A stretch of 64,000 nt of DNA from Ereboglobus sp. (GTDB lineage Bacteria; Verrucomicrobiota; Verrucomicrobiia; Opitutales; Opitutaceae): contig JARKRC010000005.1 of assembly GCA_029974595.1 (NCBI GenBank), positions 1 through 64,000 of the forward strand, read 5' to 3'. Under the pieces are notes generated by a model. It was given only the letters and a program-made list of their open reading frames with translations. It did not search any database and was not told the origin of the DNA. This document shows, in pieces, positions 15,921 through 24,455 of the stretch; within the stretch, counting starts at the first letter, position 1; every line of letters starts with the position of its first letter. Both the position numbers and the translations under genes were made by a program.

Positions 15921-15952
15921 ACTTAAATCGACTTAAGTCGATTTAAGTCGGA
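15921..15952. repeat. Perfect 32-bp palindrome between map and rpsM
   Basis: CGACTTAAATCGACTT is followed directly by its own reverse complement, with no loop. It also contains three CGACTTAA/TTAAGTCG-type units in alternating orientation. It could be a protein-binding site, a cruciform, or an mRNA hairpin upstream of rpsM. Confidence 0.92.
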
Positions 15953-15971
15953 AAAAGTGGGCGGAAAATGG

Positions 15972-16757
15972 TTATTGGCGCGGAATCGTGAGGATTTCCG
16001 GGCCGGATTCTGTCGTGAGCACGGTGTGCTCGAAATGGGCGCTGGGACTGCCATCGGCGGTGATGATCGTCCAGCCGTCGGCGGCGGTTTTGGTGCGCCA
16101 TGCGCCGAGGTTGATCATGGGTTCGATGGCGAGCGTCATGCCGGGCTTGATGAGGTCGGTGCGCGATTTCTTGCGATCGACGAAGTTCGGTATCTGCGGT
16201 TCTTCGTGCATCGAGACACCGACGCCGTGGCCGACCATGTCGCGGACAATGCCGTAGCCGTGGGGCTCGATGAAGTTCTGGACGGCTTCGGAGATGTCGC
16301 CGATGCGGTTGCCGACCCTGGCTTGGGCGATGCCGACGGCGCGGGCTTCCTCGGTGACGCGAAGGAGTTTCGCGATTGCGGGCGAAACGACGCCGACGGG
16401 AACGGTGAAGGCGTTGTCGCCGACATAGCCGTTGTACCATACGCAGATGTCGAGGGTGACGATGTCGCCGTCGCGCAGTATGCGCTTGAAGGAGCCGATG
16501 CCGTGGACGACTTCGTCGTTTACGGAAATGCAGGAGTAGGCGGGATAGGGACGAACGCCGCGCGAGTGCGACGGGTAGCCGTAACAGGCGCTTTTCGCGC
16601 CGTATTCCTCGATGTATTTCCGGGCTAGGTCATCCAGGTCAAAAGTAGTGATGCCGGGTTGCACGGCGGATTTGAGGCGGTGCAGGACAGTCGCGGCGAT
16701 GGCGCATGATTCGCGCATGCGGGCGATGCCTTCCTTGTTTTTGATCGGGATCGCCAT
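15972..16757 (-). CDS. map: Methionine aminopeptidase, type I
   Basis: 261 residues. It removes the N-terminal Met from new proteins. The metal ligands are recognisable: Asp in GDIVTLDICVWYNGY, Asp in GDNAFTVPVG, His in VGHGVGVSMHEEPQIPN, Glu in LAIEPMINLG and the final Glu near FEHTVL. The length fits a type Ia enzyme without an SH3-like N-terminal domain. The gene follows the adenylate-kinase-like gene by 4 bases, which suggests translational coupling. The map position after secY and adk is the classical one. Confidence 0.96.
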   Translation of the reverse strand: MAIPIKNKEGIARMRESCAIAATVLHRLKSAVQPGITTFDLDDLARKYIEEYGAKSACYGYPSHSRGVRPYPAYSCISVNDEVVHGIGSFKRILRDGDIVTLDICVWYNGYVGDNAFTVPVGVVSPAIAKLLRVTEEARAVGIAQARVGNRIGDISEAVQNFIEPHGYGIVRDMVGHGVGVSMHEEPQIPNFVDRKKSRTDLIKPGMTLAIEPMINLGAWRTKTAADGWTIITADGSPSAHFEHTVLTTESGPEILTIPRQ

Positions 16758-16761
16758 GATT

Positions 16762-17250
16762 TCAGTCTGCGCAAACCGCGCGAAGGGCTTCGTCGATGAC
16801 GATGGGGAGTCCGTGTTCGCGGTAGTGGTTCAGGACGAGGCGGGCGGCGGTGTCGCGGGAGTCGGCGCCCTCGATGACGGCGTCGATCGACTCGTCGCGC
16901 GCGTCGAGCCATTCGTCGAATACTTTTGCTTGGAGCAGCGTAGCCGGGAAGTCCGTGAGGACAAATCCCGCATCAGGTTTGCGCGTCCAAAACCAGCGGC
17001 GCATGAGCGCGAGCGTGGTTTCATCGACGAGGGGCTGGCCTCGCTTTTGCCCGGCTGCGGCTTTCTGGCCGAGCGGCGTGTGACGCGAAATCTCCTGGCG
17101 CATAAGGCCGGTGGGAGAGACGTGCTCTGGATTCAAAGAACGGAGTCGGTTCATCACATTTTCGATTTTCGAAGCGGATGCTCCAACGATGACTAGCTTG
17201 ATCTTGGCCGGTGAGCCTTGATTGGAAAAGCGGGACAGCAGGCCAGACAC
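16762..17250 (-). CDS. Degenerate adenylate-kinase-like protein
   Basis: 162 residues from a GTG start, in the normal adk slot between secY and map. The middle resembles the AMP-binding part of adenylate kinase (TGLMRQEISRHTPLG, QPLVDETTLALMRRWF, GFVLTDFPATLLQAKVFDEWL) and the end resembles its last helix (LVLNHYREHGLPIVID). The P-loop GxxGSGKGT is replaced by VGASASKIENV, without the catalytic Lys, and the LID domain with its arginines appears to be missing. Normal Adk is about 190-220 residues. The protein should not phosphorylate AMP. It may bind a nucleotide, assist SecY-operon regulation, or be decaying. A functional adk should exist elsewhere in the genome. Confidence 0.7.
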   Translation of the reverse strand: MSGLLSRFSNQGSPAKIKLVIVGASASKIENVMNRLRSLNPEHVSPTGLMRQEISRHTPLGQKAAAGQKRGQPLVDETTLALMRRWFWTRKPDAGFVLTDFPATLLQAKVFDEWLDARDESIDAVIEGADSRDTAARLVLNHYREHGLPIVIDEALRAVCAD

Positions 17251-17269
17251 TTTGACCGGTGTAAAGCTC

Positions 17270-18772
17270 TTATTTCACGATACCCGCATACATCAGATAC
17301 CAGGAAACAAGGCCGATGAGGAAGAGCGCGCCCAAGACATACCAGAGTTGCGAGACGGTCTTCCAGTCGGCGGCTTCGCCGGTGGCGCTGGCAACGTTGG
17401 GATTGCGGGCGTGGATGCGGCCTTTTTTGAGGAAGCCGTCGTAATGGCGCTGGAGGAGATAGGTCTCGACCTGGCGCATGGTGTCGAGGACGACGCCAAC
17501 GGTGATGAGCATGCCGGTGCCGCCGAAGAAGTAGGCGACGCGCTGCGGAACATGGAAGTTGAAGAGAAGCACGTCCGGGAAAACGGCGATGATCGTGAGG
17601 AAGATCGCACCCGCGAGGGTGAGGCGCGTCATGATGAAATCGAGGAACTTGGCGGTGGGGTCGCCGGGACGGACGCCGGGCACGTAGCCGCCGTATTTCT
17701 TGAGATCATCGGCGATCTGGATGGGCTTGAACATGACGGACACCCAGAAGTAGCTGAAGAAGAGGATGAGGAACGTCATCAGCGAGTAGTAAATCCAGTG
17801 GCCGCGGATGAGGTCGGTGGCGAGTTCGGTCATCCAGCGCCAGCCCATGTAGCCGCCGAGCATCTGGAGGATTTGCTGCGGGAAAAGGAGAATGGCGCTC
17901 GCGAAGATGACGGGCATGACGCCGGAATAATTGACCTTGAGCGGGAGGAAGGAGCTCTGGCCGCCCATGACTTTGTTGCCGACGACGCGCTTGGCGTATT
18001 GCACGGGGATTTTGCGCTGTCCCTGGACGACGAGGACGATGCCCATCGTGACGATGAGGAAAAGCGCGACCATGAACACGGCGACGAGCGCGCTGGGCTT
18101 GTTGACGCCGACGGGGCCGGTGAAGAGCTGCCAGGTGGTCTGGGCGGCGCCGGGAAGATCGGCCAGAATGCCAACGGTGATGAGGAGCGAAACGCCGTTG
18201 CCGATGCCGCGCGAGGTGATCTGCTCGCCGAGCCACATGAGGAGCATGGTGCCGGCGGTGATGAAGATCACCGAGGTGAACATGAACCAGGTATGGTTGA
18301 CGAGGATGATCGAGCCGCCGTTGTAGCCGGCGAAGAGCGTGCTCGGGTTTTCAAGCGTCAGGACGAGGAGGACGGCCTGGATAACGCAAATGATAACCGT
18401 GAGGTAACGGGTGTATTGGGTGAGCTTCTGACGTCCGACATCGCCTTCCTGCGCGAGGCGCGCAAGTGAGGGCACGACGGCGTTCATGAGCTGGAAAATA
18501 ATGGACGCGCTGATGTAGGGCATGATGCCGAGCGCGCAGATGCCGCCCTTTATGAGAGCGCCGCCTGTGAACATGTTATAGAGACCCATCAGGGAGCCGG
18601 TGGCTCCGGAGCTTGCGCTTTGCGTGGCAAAGAAATCCATCAGCGGACGCGGATCGAGGCCGGGGAGCGGGATATGCGCGCCGACGCGAGCGACAAAGAG
18701 GAGGGCAAACGTATAAAAAATTCGCGAACGCAGTTCGGGAATTTTCAAGGAGTTGGAGAAGGCGGAGAACAT
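17270..18772 (-). CDS. secY: Protein translocase subunit SecY
   Basis: 500 residues with ten membrane segments expected. Landmarks are the N-terminal IPELRSRIFYTFALLFVARV, the TM2/plug area GGALIKGGICALGIMPYISA, QYTRYLTVIICVIQAVLL in TM3, and the cytosolic loop before TM10 (RPGDPTAKFLDFIMTRLTLA). It is the channel of the Sec translocon. It is somewhat longer than the E. coli protein (443), mainly in loops. It follows rplO across long inverted repeat C. Confidence 0.97.
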   Translation of the reverse strand: MFSAFSNSLKIPELRSRIFYTFALLFVARVGAHIPLPGLDPRPLMDFFATQSASSGATGSLMGLYNMFTGGALIKGGICALGIMPYISASIIFQLMNAVVPSLARLAQEGDVGRQKLTQYTRYLTVIICVIQAVLLVLTLENPSTLFAGYNGGSIILVNHTWFMFTSVIFITAGTMLLMWLGEQITSRGIGNGVSLLITVGILADLPGAAQTTWQLFTGPVGVNKPSALVAVFMVALFLIVTMGIVLVVQGQRKIPVQYAKRVVGNKVMGGQSSFLPLKVNYSGVMPVIFASAILLFPQQILQMLGGYMGWRWMTELATDLIRGHWIYYSLMTFLILFFSYFWVSVMFKPIQIADDLKKYGGYVPGVRPGDPTAKFLDFIMTRLTLAGAIFLTIIAVFPDVLLFNFHVPQRVAYFFGGTGMLITVGVVLDTMRQVETYLLQRHYDGFLKKGRIHARNPNVASATGEAADWKTVSQLWYVLGALFLIGLVSWYLMYAGIVK

Positions 18773-18779
18773 GAGGGAA

Positions 18780-18890
18780 AATTACGATTTACGATTTACG
18801 ATTTACGATTTGAAAAGAGCTTTCGCCCTGTTTTGCCCGATTTCGCGCGGTGACGCTCAATCGTAATTCGTAAATCGTAAATCGTAAATT
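18780..18890 (-). repeat. Intercistronic long inverted repeat C (rplO-secY)
   Basis: The left arm 18780-18810 is four near-exact copies of the 8-base word ACGATTTA, and the right arm 18859-18890 is its reverse complement with one mismatch and one indel. The centre includes GCGCGGTGACGCTC, close to the core in elements B and G-I. It fills nearly the whole spacer: 3 bases from the rplO stop and 7 from the secY start. Confidence 0.92.
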
Positions 18891-18893
18891 GGT

Positions 18894-19343
18894 TCAGGCT
18901 GCAACTGTCGCGGAGCCGCCGGCTTTTTCGAGCTTGGCCTTGGCGGACTCGGAAAACTTGGCGGCGGTGACTTTGAAGGGACGGGAGACTTCGCCGTTGC
19001 CGAGAACTTTGAGCTTGGCGCAAGCGCAGCGGATGAGGCCGGCCTCGGCGAGGAGCGCGGGCGTGACTTCCGTGATGCTGTCATCGAGGGCGGCGAGATC
19101 GCCGACGTTGATAACCGCGTATTCGGTGCGGAAGTTGTAGTTATTGAAACCGCGGTGCGGGAGCTTGCGATAGAGGGGCATCTGGCCGCCTTCGAAGCCG
19201 GGGCGGATGGAGCCGCCGGAACGGGCTGTCTGCCCCTTGCCGCCTTTGCCCGAGGTCTTGCCGTGGCCGCCGCCTTCGCCGCAGCCGACGCGCTTCCTGC
19301 GGTGAACCGCGCCTTTTACGTTTTTGAGTTCGTGAAGTTTCAT
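18894..19343 (-). CDS. rplO: 50S ribosomal protein L15
   Basis: 149 residues. It starts MKLHELKNVKGAVHRRKRVG, has the Gly-rich loop GEGGGHGKTSGKGGKGQTAR and the FEGGQMPLYRKLPHRGF motif, typical of L15. The partner gene rpmD (L30), normally between rpsE and rplO, is not present: only 70 bases separate rplO from rpsE. Confidence 0.97.
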   Translation of the reverse strand: MKLHELKNVKGAVHRRKRVGCGEGGGHGKTSGKGGKGQTARSGGSIRPGFEGGQMPLYRKLPHRGFNNYNFRTEYAVINVGDLAALDDSITEVTPALLAEAGLIRCACAKLKVLGNGEVSRPFKVTAAKFSESAKAKLEKAGGSATVAA

Positions 19344-19413
19344 GAGTGTGTGTCCTGGTTATTGGGCGCCCCGCCGCGCGTGTTTTTTCGCGGCGGGACT
19401 CGGATTTCGTTTT

Positions 19414-20070
19414 TTATTCGGCGGGAGCAACCACGGTCTCGCGAGCGGTCTTGATCTGCTCGGCGAGGCGGAGTTTCTTCAGGCCGTTGAGCGTCGCGTG
19501 GACGACGGCGATGTGGTTCTTGGAGCCCATCGACTTGGTGAGGATGTTCTTGATGCCCGCGGCTTCGAGGACGGCGCGGACGGCGCCGCCGGCGATGAGG
19601 CCGGTGCCGGGAATCGCGGGGCGGAGGAGGACGCGGCCGCCGTCATATTCGCCGTAAACTTCGTGGGGGATGGTGTCGCCCTTGAGTTTCACGGAGACCA
19701 TGCTCTTTTTGGCGTGCTCGGTGCCCTTCTTGACGGCGTCGGGGACTTCGTTGGCTTTGCCGTAGCCGATGCCGACGGAGCCTTTTTTATCTCCAACGAC
19801 GAGGAGGGCGGAAAAGCTGAAGCGGCGTCCGCCTTTGACGACCTTGGCGCAGCGGTTGATGTAAACGACTTTTTCGACGAGTTCGGGCGCGTTCGGGTCG
19901 ATATTGGCGGTGTCGCGGCGGTCGCGACGGGGGCCGCGGCGGTCGCCACCTTCACGGCGCTCGCCACGGGATGTGCGTCCGCGGCGGGGCGTTTCGGCGA
20001 CGGTCTCGACTGCGGGATCAGCGGCGTTTTCGGCGGCTGTGGTATCGGGAGATTCGTTTTCGGTGCTCAT
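19414..20070 (-). CDS. rpsE: 30S ribosomal protein S5 with extended N-terminus
   Basis: 218 residues from the ATG of MSTENES. About 55 residues of acidic then Arg/Gly-rich extension ([20 protein letters not shown]) come before the S5 double-stranded-RNA-binding domain ([40 protein letters not shown]) and the C-terminal domain. This ATG is 4 bases after the rplR stop, which supports it. E. coli S5 has 167 residues. S5 takes part in decoding accuracy at the 30S A-site. Confidence 0.96.
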   Translation of the reverse strand: MSTENESPDTTAAENAADPAVETVAETPRRGRTSRGERREGGDRRGPRRDRRDTANIDPNAPELVEKVVYINRCAKVVKGGRRFSFSALLVVGDKKGSVGIGYGKANEVPDAVKKGTEHAKKSMVSVKLKGDTIPHEVYGEYDGGRVLLRPAIPGTGLIAGGAVRAVLEAAGIKNILTKSMGSKNHIAVVHATLNGLKKLRLAEQIKTARETVVAPAE

Positions 20071-20074
20071 TTTA

Positions 20075-20437
20075 TTAGAATTTGAGGCCGCCTTCGCGTG
20101 CTGCGTCAGCGAATTCTTTGACTTTGCCGTGATAGGGAGCTCCAGCGCGGTCAAAAACAACTGTCTCGATGCCTGCGGCCTTGGCTTTGGAGGCGAAGGC
20201 GACGCCGAGTTCCTTGGCGCCCTTGATGTTGGCGGCGAGTTTCTTGGCGCGGAGTTCCTTGTCCAGGCTGGAGAGATAGGCGAGCGTGGCGCCGGTCTCG
20301 TCGTTGATTGCCTGGGCGTAGATGTGCTTGGTGGTGAAGCGCACGCAGAGGCGCGGGCGTTCGGCGGTGCCGTGTACCTTCTTGCGAATTCTCCAGCGGC
20401 GTTTCTGGAGGAGGTCGGCTTTGCGAATGGTGCTCAT
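20075..20437 (-). CDS. rplR: 50S ribosomal protein L18
   Basis: 120 residues. Typical L18 with [20 protein letters not shown] at the start, [20 protein letters not shown] in the core and [20 protein letters not shown] at the end; it binds 5S rRNA. It lies 4 bases before rpsE, which suggests coupled translation, and is preceded by long inverted repeat D. Confidence 0.97.
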   Translation of the reverse strand: MSTIRKADLLQKRRWRIRKKVHGTAERPRLCVRFTTKHIYAQAINDETGATLAYLSSLDKELRAKKLAANIKGAKELGVAFASKAKAAGIETVVFDRAGAPYHGKVKEFADAAREGGLKF

Positions 20438-20441
20438 TTTG

Positions 20442-20569
20442 AAAATTAAGATTTAAGATTTAAGAATTAAGAAGTCGGACTTCGGAAGGGAGAATGTGGA
20501 GTTAAGTTCGGATGGCCGCGAATTTCGCAGGTTTGGTTTCTTAATTCTTAATTCTTCCTTCTTAATTTC
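20442..20569 (-). repeat. Intercistronic long inverted repeat D (rplF-rplR)
   Basis: Arms of TTAAGA/TCTTAA-type words at 20442-20474 and 20538-20569 pair over roughly 26 of 33 positions. The element sits 4 bases after the rplF stop and 4 bases before the rplR start. The 60-base centre lacks the G+C core seen in B and G-I. Confidence 0.85.
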
Positions 20570-20573
20570 TCCG

Positions 20574-21122
20574 TTAGGCGACGGTCTTGCCTTCCTTGCG
20601 GCGGACGCGTTCGGCGTGTTCTCCAACGATGCGGACGCCTTTGCCTTTGTAGGGTTCGGGCGGATAGAAGGAGCGGATGTTGGCGGTGACTTCGCCGACG
20701 ACTTGCTTGTCAGCGCCTTCGATCTTGAGCTTGGTCTGATCGGTGACGGTGATTTTGATGCCTTCGGGAATATCGTAGATGATCGGGTGGGAGTAGCCGA
20801 GGGCGAGGTCGAGCTGCTTCGTGCCCTTGAGGGCAGCCTTGAAGCCGACGCCTTGGATTTCGAGTTCCTTGGCATAGCCGTCGAGCGCGCCTTTGACCAT
20901 GTTGCCGACGGTGGCGCGGACAGTGCCGAACATGGCGCGGGCGAAGCGGGAATCGTCCTTGGGCTTCACGGTGAATGTGCCATCCTTGAGTTCGAGGGCG
21001 ACGACGGGATCGAAGGTGCGGGAGACTTTGCCCTTGGGACCTTCGACGTTGACGGTGTTACCCTTGATTTCGAGTTTGACCTTGGCGGGAATGGTAACGG
21101 GAACTTTGCCGATACGTGACAT
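20574..21122 (-). CDS. rplF: 50S ribosomal protein L6
   Basis: 182 residues with the two L6 repeats: the first from MSRIGKVPVTIPAKVKLEI, the second ending in the signature PPEPYKGKGVRIVGEHAERV. It binds 23S rRNA near the sarcin-ricin loop. Standard length, 21 bases after rpsH. Confidence 0.98.
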   Translation of the reverse strand: MSRIGKVPVTIPAKVKLEIKGNTVNVEGPKGKVSRTFDPVVALELKDGTFTVKPKDDSRFARAMFGTVRATVGNMVKGALDGYAKELEIQGVGFKAALKGTKQLDLALGYSHPIIYDIPEGIKITVTDQTKLKIEGADKQVVGEVTANIRSFYPPEPYKGKGVRIVGEHAERVRRKEGKTVA

Positions 21123-21143
21123 GGTGATGGTTCTCCTTGTTGA

Positions 21144-21536
21144 TTACCAGACGTTGCAGATGAGCTCGCCGCCGAGTTTCTCGCGACGGCAGTCCTGATC
21201 CTTGAGGACGCCCTTGGATGTCGAGAGGATGGCGATGCCGAGGCCGTTGAGGACGCGCGGGATTTCGTTGTAGCCGCAATAGAGGCGGCGGCCCGGCGTG
21301 GAGATGCGGGAGATGTTGGTGAGGACGGGCGCGCCGCCGACATACTTCATTTTCACGACGAGGGTTTTGTGGCCCTGCTTGTCGGCGCCGGTGGCGTAGT
21401 CGGAGACGTAGCCCTCGGCCTTGAGGATGGCGGCGATGCCTTCCTTGTATTTGGAGTGCGGTGCGGCGCACTCGGCGAGACCGGCCTTCGACGCATTGCG
21501 GAGGCGGGTCAGGAAATCACTGATCGGATCGGTCAT
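21144..21536 (-). CDS. rpsH: 30S ribosomal protein S8
   Basis: 130 residues, from MTDPISDFLTRLRNASKAGL to GVLKDQDCRREKLGGELICN, the usual S8 pattern with the C-terminal RNA-binding region. In E. coli S8 represses the spc operon by binding mRNA near rplE; whether that holds here is not visible. It comes 61 bases after rpsN. Confidence 0.97.
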   Translation of the reverse strand: MTDPISDFLTRLRNASKAGLAECAAPHSKYKEGIAAILKAEGYVSDYATGADKQGHKTLVVKMKYVGGAPVLTNISRISTPGRRLYCGYNEIPRVLNGLGIAILSTSKGVLKDQDCRREKLGGELICNVW

Positions 21537-21597
21537 TTTGCTGGATGTTGTTGGTTGGCTGCCGGCGGGTCATATCCGACTCCCGCGGGCGAAAGTG

Positions 21598-21903
21598 TTA
21601 CCAGGAGGATTTTGTGACGCCGGGAATCTTGCCGGAGAGGGCGAGTTCGCGGAACTGGATGCGGGAGACCCCGTATTTGCGGTTGTAGGCGCGGGGGCGG
21701 CCGGAGAGCGCGCAGCGGTTGCGGATGCGTTCGGCGGCGGAGTTGCGCGGGAGTTTCTGCAGCTTCTTTTGCGCGGCGTAGAACTCGGCTTCGGGTGTGT
21801 CGGGGTTGGCGAGGATGGCTTTGAGCTCGGCGCGTTTTGCCTTGTACTTCGCGGTCATGGCAATGCGCTTTTTGTTACGTTCGATGGCTGATGTTTTCGG
21901 CAT
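21598..21903 (-). CDS. rpsN: 30S ribosomal protein S14, zinc-free long form
   Basis: 101 residues, the long form without the CxxC zinc pairs: [61 protein letters not shown]14 helps in head assembly of 30S. Placed between rplE and rpsH as usual. Confidence 0.97.
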   Translation of the reverse strand: MPKTSAIERNKKRIAMTAKYKAKRAELKAILANPDTPEAEFYAAQKKLQKLPRNSAAERIRNRCALSGRPRAYNRKYGVSRIQFRELALSGKIPGVTKSSW

Positions 21904-21927
21904 GGCGAAAAGGTGGTTGGGTTGGTG

Positions 21928-22515
21928 TTACGCGTGGGCGGGAGCCTTGGCGGGCGCGGCGGTTTCGATGCGGCGGAAGGGCATGCCGAGGAGTCGGAGG
22001 AGTTCGCGGCCTTCGTCGTCGGTCCGGGCGGTGGTGTTGATGGAGAGGTCGAGGCCCATGCTCTTCTTGACGTTTTCCACGGTGATTTCAGGGAAAATGG
22101 TGAAGTCGGTGATGCCGAGGTTGTAGTTGCCCTGGCCGTCGAGCTTCGAGGAGACGCCGCGGAAGTCGCGGATGGTGGGGAGGGCGACGGCGAGGAGGCG
22201 GTAGAGGAATTCCCACATGGCGTTGCCGCGGAGGGTCACAAACGCGCCGACGATCTGGCCTTGGCGGAGTTTGAAGTTGGAGACGGCTTTCTTGCTCTTG
22301 GTGAGAACGGGTTTCTGGCCGGCGATGAGGCCGAGGTCGCGCTGGATGTCGGCGATCTGGTTCTTGTCGGCGTCGGAATCAATGCCCGTGTTCAGGGTGA
22401 TTTTAACGAGCTTCGGAACTTCGTGTTTGTTTTTGTAGCCGCGAATTTTGATGAGTTCGGCGACGACTTGCTCGGTGTAGAGCTTCTTGAGTGCTGGTGT
22501 GTATTTTTCGCTCAT
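21928..22515 (-). CDS. rplE: 50S ribosomal protein L5
   Basis: 195 residues. L5 core with VPKLVKITLNTGID, KPVLTKSKKAVSNFKLRQGQ, GAFVTLRGNAMWEFLYRLLA and TARTDDEGRELLRLLGMPFR. It binds 5S rRNA and contacts P-site tRNA. The last 10 residues are an Ala-rich tail (ETAAPAKAPAHA). Confidence 0.97.
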   Translation of the reverse strand: MSEKYTPALKKLYTEQVVAELIKIRGYKNKHEVPKLVKITLNTGIDSDADKNQIADIQRDLGLIAGQKPVLTKSKKAVSNFKLRQGQIVGAFVTLRGNAMWEFLYRLLAVALPTIRDFRGVSSKLDGQGNYNLGITDFTIFPEITVENVKKSMGLDLSINTTARTDDEGRELLRLLGMPFRRIETAAPAKAPAHA

Positions 22516-22521
22516 TGGTGC

Positions 22522-22617
22522 AAGGCCCCGGATTTCCGACCCGCGGGCATCTGAGTGTGAAAAGTTTAAGTGGAAAGTTTAGGTTTAAGTGGAAAAGGGG
22601 CCAACGCTAGGGGCCTG
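22522..22617 (-). repeat. Spacer rplX-rplE with short inverted repeat and direct AAGTTTAAGTGG words
   Basis: AGGCCCC near 22523 is complementary to GGGGCCT near 22611. Between them AAGTTTAAGTGG-like words are repeated. It resembles the long inverted repeats in position but only the ends pair; it could be a decayed relative. Confidence 0.5.
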
Positions 22618-22649
22618 TTTGTCCGTGGCGATTGTTTTTTCGCGGCTTT

Positions 22650-22895
22650 TTACTTTTTCTCAACAGCGGCCTGGAGTTTCAGGTTGCTGATGTGGATGGT
22701 GCCTTCGCGTTCGATGATGCCGCCGGGTTTCTGGTCGCCTTGGGCTTTCGTGTGGCGCTTGACGAGGGCGAGGCCTTCGACGCGGGCGCGTTGCTTGGCG
22801 GGGAGGATTTCGAGGATTTTCCCCGATTTGCCTTTATGGGAGCCGGAGATGACGGTGACGGCGTCTCCGCGTTTGACGTGGAATTTGGTGGCCAT
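22650..22895 (-). CDS. rplX: 50S ribosomal protein L24
   Basis: 81 residues from the ATG of MATKFHVKRGD, two bases after the rplN stop, so translation is probably coupled. It has the KOW motif (KRGDAVTVISGSHKGKSGKI) and the end IIEREGTIHISNLKLQ. Shorter than the E. coli L24 (104) but within the family range. It is an early assembly protein of the large subunit. Confidence 0.96.
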   Translation of the reverse strand: MATKFHVKRGDAVTVISGSHKGKSGKILEILPAKQRARVEGLALVKRHTKAQGDQKPGGIIEREGTIHISNLKLQAAVEKK

Positions 22896-22897
22896 TG

Positions 22898-23263
22898 TTA
22901 GAGAACCTCCGGTGCGAGGGAGATGATTTTCATGAAGTTTTTGGCGCGGAGCTCGCGGGCGACGGGGCCGAAGATGCGGGTGCCTTTCGGGTTGCCGTCG
23001 GGGCCGATGATGACGATGGCGTTGCTGTCGAAGCGCAGGTAGCTGCCATCGGCGCGGCGGATGGGAGCCTTGGTGCGGACAACGACGGCTTTGACGACTT
23101 CGCCTTTTTTGACGGTGGCGTCGGTGGAGCTGTCCTTGATGTTCACGGTGATGATGTCTCCCACGCCGGCAGTGTCGGTCATCTGGCCTTTTTTGCGGAT
23201 GTAGGAGGCGGTGCGCGCGCCGGTGTTGTCGGCGACGTCGAGGAGTGAGCGGAGTTGAATCAT
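22898..23263 (-). CDS. rplN: 50S ribosomal protein L14
   Basis: 121 residues, [20 protein letters not shown] through [20 protein letters not shown], the standard L14. It forms part of the intersubunit bridges with L19. 20 bases after rpsQ. Confidence 0.98.
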   Translation of the reverse strand: MIQLRSLLDVADNTGARTASYIRKKGQMTDTAGVGDIITVNIKDSSTDATVKKGEVVKAVVVRTKAPIRRADGSYLRFDSNAIVIIGPDGNPKGTRIFGPVARELRAKNFMKIISLAPEVL

Positions 23264-23283
23264 GTTGTGTGGCTCCTTGTCGG

Positions 23284-23637
23284 TTAGGCCTTGGCTTCGT
23301 CAGCGGAGGCGGGTTTCGCGGTTTTGGTGGGAACGGTGGCGGCAACATCGGCCTCGGTGATCGCGGCGGAGGCGGTCACGGCTTTTTCGATGATGCTGAC
23401 CAGGCGCCAGCGCTTGAGGCGGCTGATGGGGCGCGTTTCCATGATTTCAACTTTGTCGCCGAGGCCGGCTTCGTTCTTTTCGTCATGGACGTGAACGACG
23501 GTCTTGCGATTGATGATTTTCTGGTAGCGCGGGTGCGGAACTTTGAAGGGGACGGTGACTTTGATGGATTTGTCGCCGGAGCGGCTGGTGACAATGCCGA
23601 TCAGGTCTTGGCGTTTGTTGCGTGTCGGTGTGGACAT
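23284..23637 (-). CDS. rpsQ: 30S ribosomal protein S17 with C-terminal extension
   Basis: 117 residues, against 80-90 for most bacteria. The OB-fold core has [40 protein letters not shown] and the [20 protein letters not shown] signature. The last 30 residues are an Ala/Thr/Lys-rich tail like those on L17 and S11. It is a primary 16S rRNA-binding protein. Confidence 0.96.
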   Translation of the reverse strand: MSTPTRNKRQDLIGIVTSRSGDKSIKVTVPFKVPHPRYQKIINRKTVVHVHDEKNEAGLGDKVEIMETRPISRLKRWRLVSIIEKAVTASAAITEADVAATVPTKTAKPASADEAKA

Positions 23638-23669
23638 GGCGTGCGTGTTTTAAGTGTTGGGCGTTCGCG

Positions 23670-23879
23670 TCAGGCGGCCTTCTTGGCGGCGGCGGCGAGT
23701 TTTGTGGTTTTCACGGTTTCCATGCGGGCAATGTCTTTGCGGATGCCGCGGATGGTGTGGGTTTTCTCGACCTGGCCGGTTTGCTTGCGCAGGCGGAGCT
23801 GGAGGAGTTGCTCGCGGGCTTCGCGGAGCTTGGTGTCGAGTTCCGTCAGGGAGAGTTCGTTGACTTCTTTGGATGTCAT
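23670..23879 (-). CDS. rpmC: 50S ribosomal protein L29
   Basis: 69 residues. L29 motif: [20 protein letters not shown], then [20 protein letters not shown] and [13 protein letters not shown]. It lies at the tunnel exit and contacts trigger factor and SRP. Separated from rplP by long inverted repeat F, which ends 9 bases before this start codon. Confidence 0.95.
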   Translation of the reverse strand: MTSKEVNELSLTELDTKLREAREQLLQLRLRKQTGQVEKTHTIRGIRKDIARMETVKTTKLAAAAKKAA

Positions 23880-23888
23880 GGCGGTTGT

Positions 23889-24022
23889 ATTAATTAAGAA
23901 TTAAGATTTAAGAATTAAGAAGTGTCAGAATTGGCGGGTGGGAGTCAGAATGAAGTTCGGCGGTAATTGGCCGGAGTGTATTTCTTTCTTAATTCTTAAT
24001 TCTTAACTCTTAATTCTTAATT
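23889..24022 (-). repeat. Intercistronic long inverted repeat F (rplP-rpmC)
   Basis: The arm 23889-23922 (TTAATTAAGAATTAAGATTT and on) pairs with about 23988-24022, made of TTAATTC/TCTTAAT words. The centre is about 65 bases. It begins 4 bases after the rplP stop. The word type is the same as in element D, so the two are closest relatives. Confidence 0.85.
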
Positions 24023-24026
24023 GATT

Positions 24027-24449
24027 TTAGATGGCCGCGCCTTCGCGGGCGATGAAGCGGCAGCGGAAGGGGAGCTTGGCGTCAGCGAGGCGGAAGGCTT
24101 CCTTGGCGATCGTGGAGGGAACGCCGGCGAGTTCGAAGAGGATGACGCCGGGTTTGATGACGGCGACGTAGTATTCGACGGGGCCGTTGCCCTGGCCTTG
24201 GCGGACTGCGGCGGGTTTTTGCGTGATCGGCTTGTGCGGGAATACGCGGATCCAGAGTTTGCCTTTGCGCTTGAGGTGGCGGGAGATGGTGACACGGGCG
24301 GCTTCGATCTGGCGGCCTGTCATGTTGCCTCGGGTGAGGGACTGGAGTCCGTAGTCGCCAAAGGCCATTGTGTTTCCGCCTTTGGCATTTCCCTTGCGGG
24401 ATCCTTTTTGGACTTTGCGATATTTGGTGCGTGCTGGTGCGAGAGCCAT
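24027..24449 (-). CDS. rplP: 50S ribosomal protein L16
   Basis: 140 residues. [60 protein letters not shown] and [15 protein letters not shown] are typical of L16, which lies near the A-site tRNA elbow. The spacers on both sides carry long inverted repeats (F downstream, G upstream). Confidence 0.98.
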   Translation of the reverse strand: MALAPARTKYRKVQKGSRKGNAKGGNTMAFGDYGLQSLTRGNMTGRQIEAARVTISRHLKRKGKLWIRVFPHKPITQKPAAVRQGQGNGPVEYYVAVIKPGVILFELAGVPSTIAKEAFRLADAKLPFRCRFIAREGAAI

Positions 24450-24455
24450 GGTGGG

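Noticed and set aside
18780-18890. Possible CRISPR-like array of ACGATTTA repeats
   Set aside because: Units are 8 bases long with no spacers, and the second block is the reverse complement, so it is an inverted repeat, not a CRISPR array.
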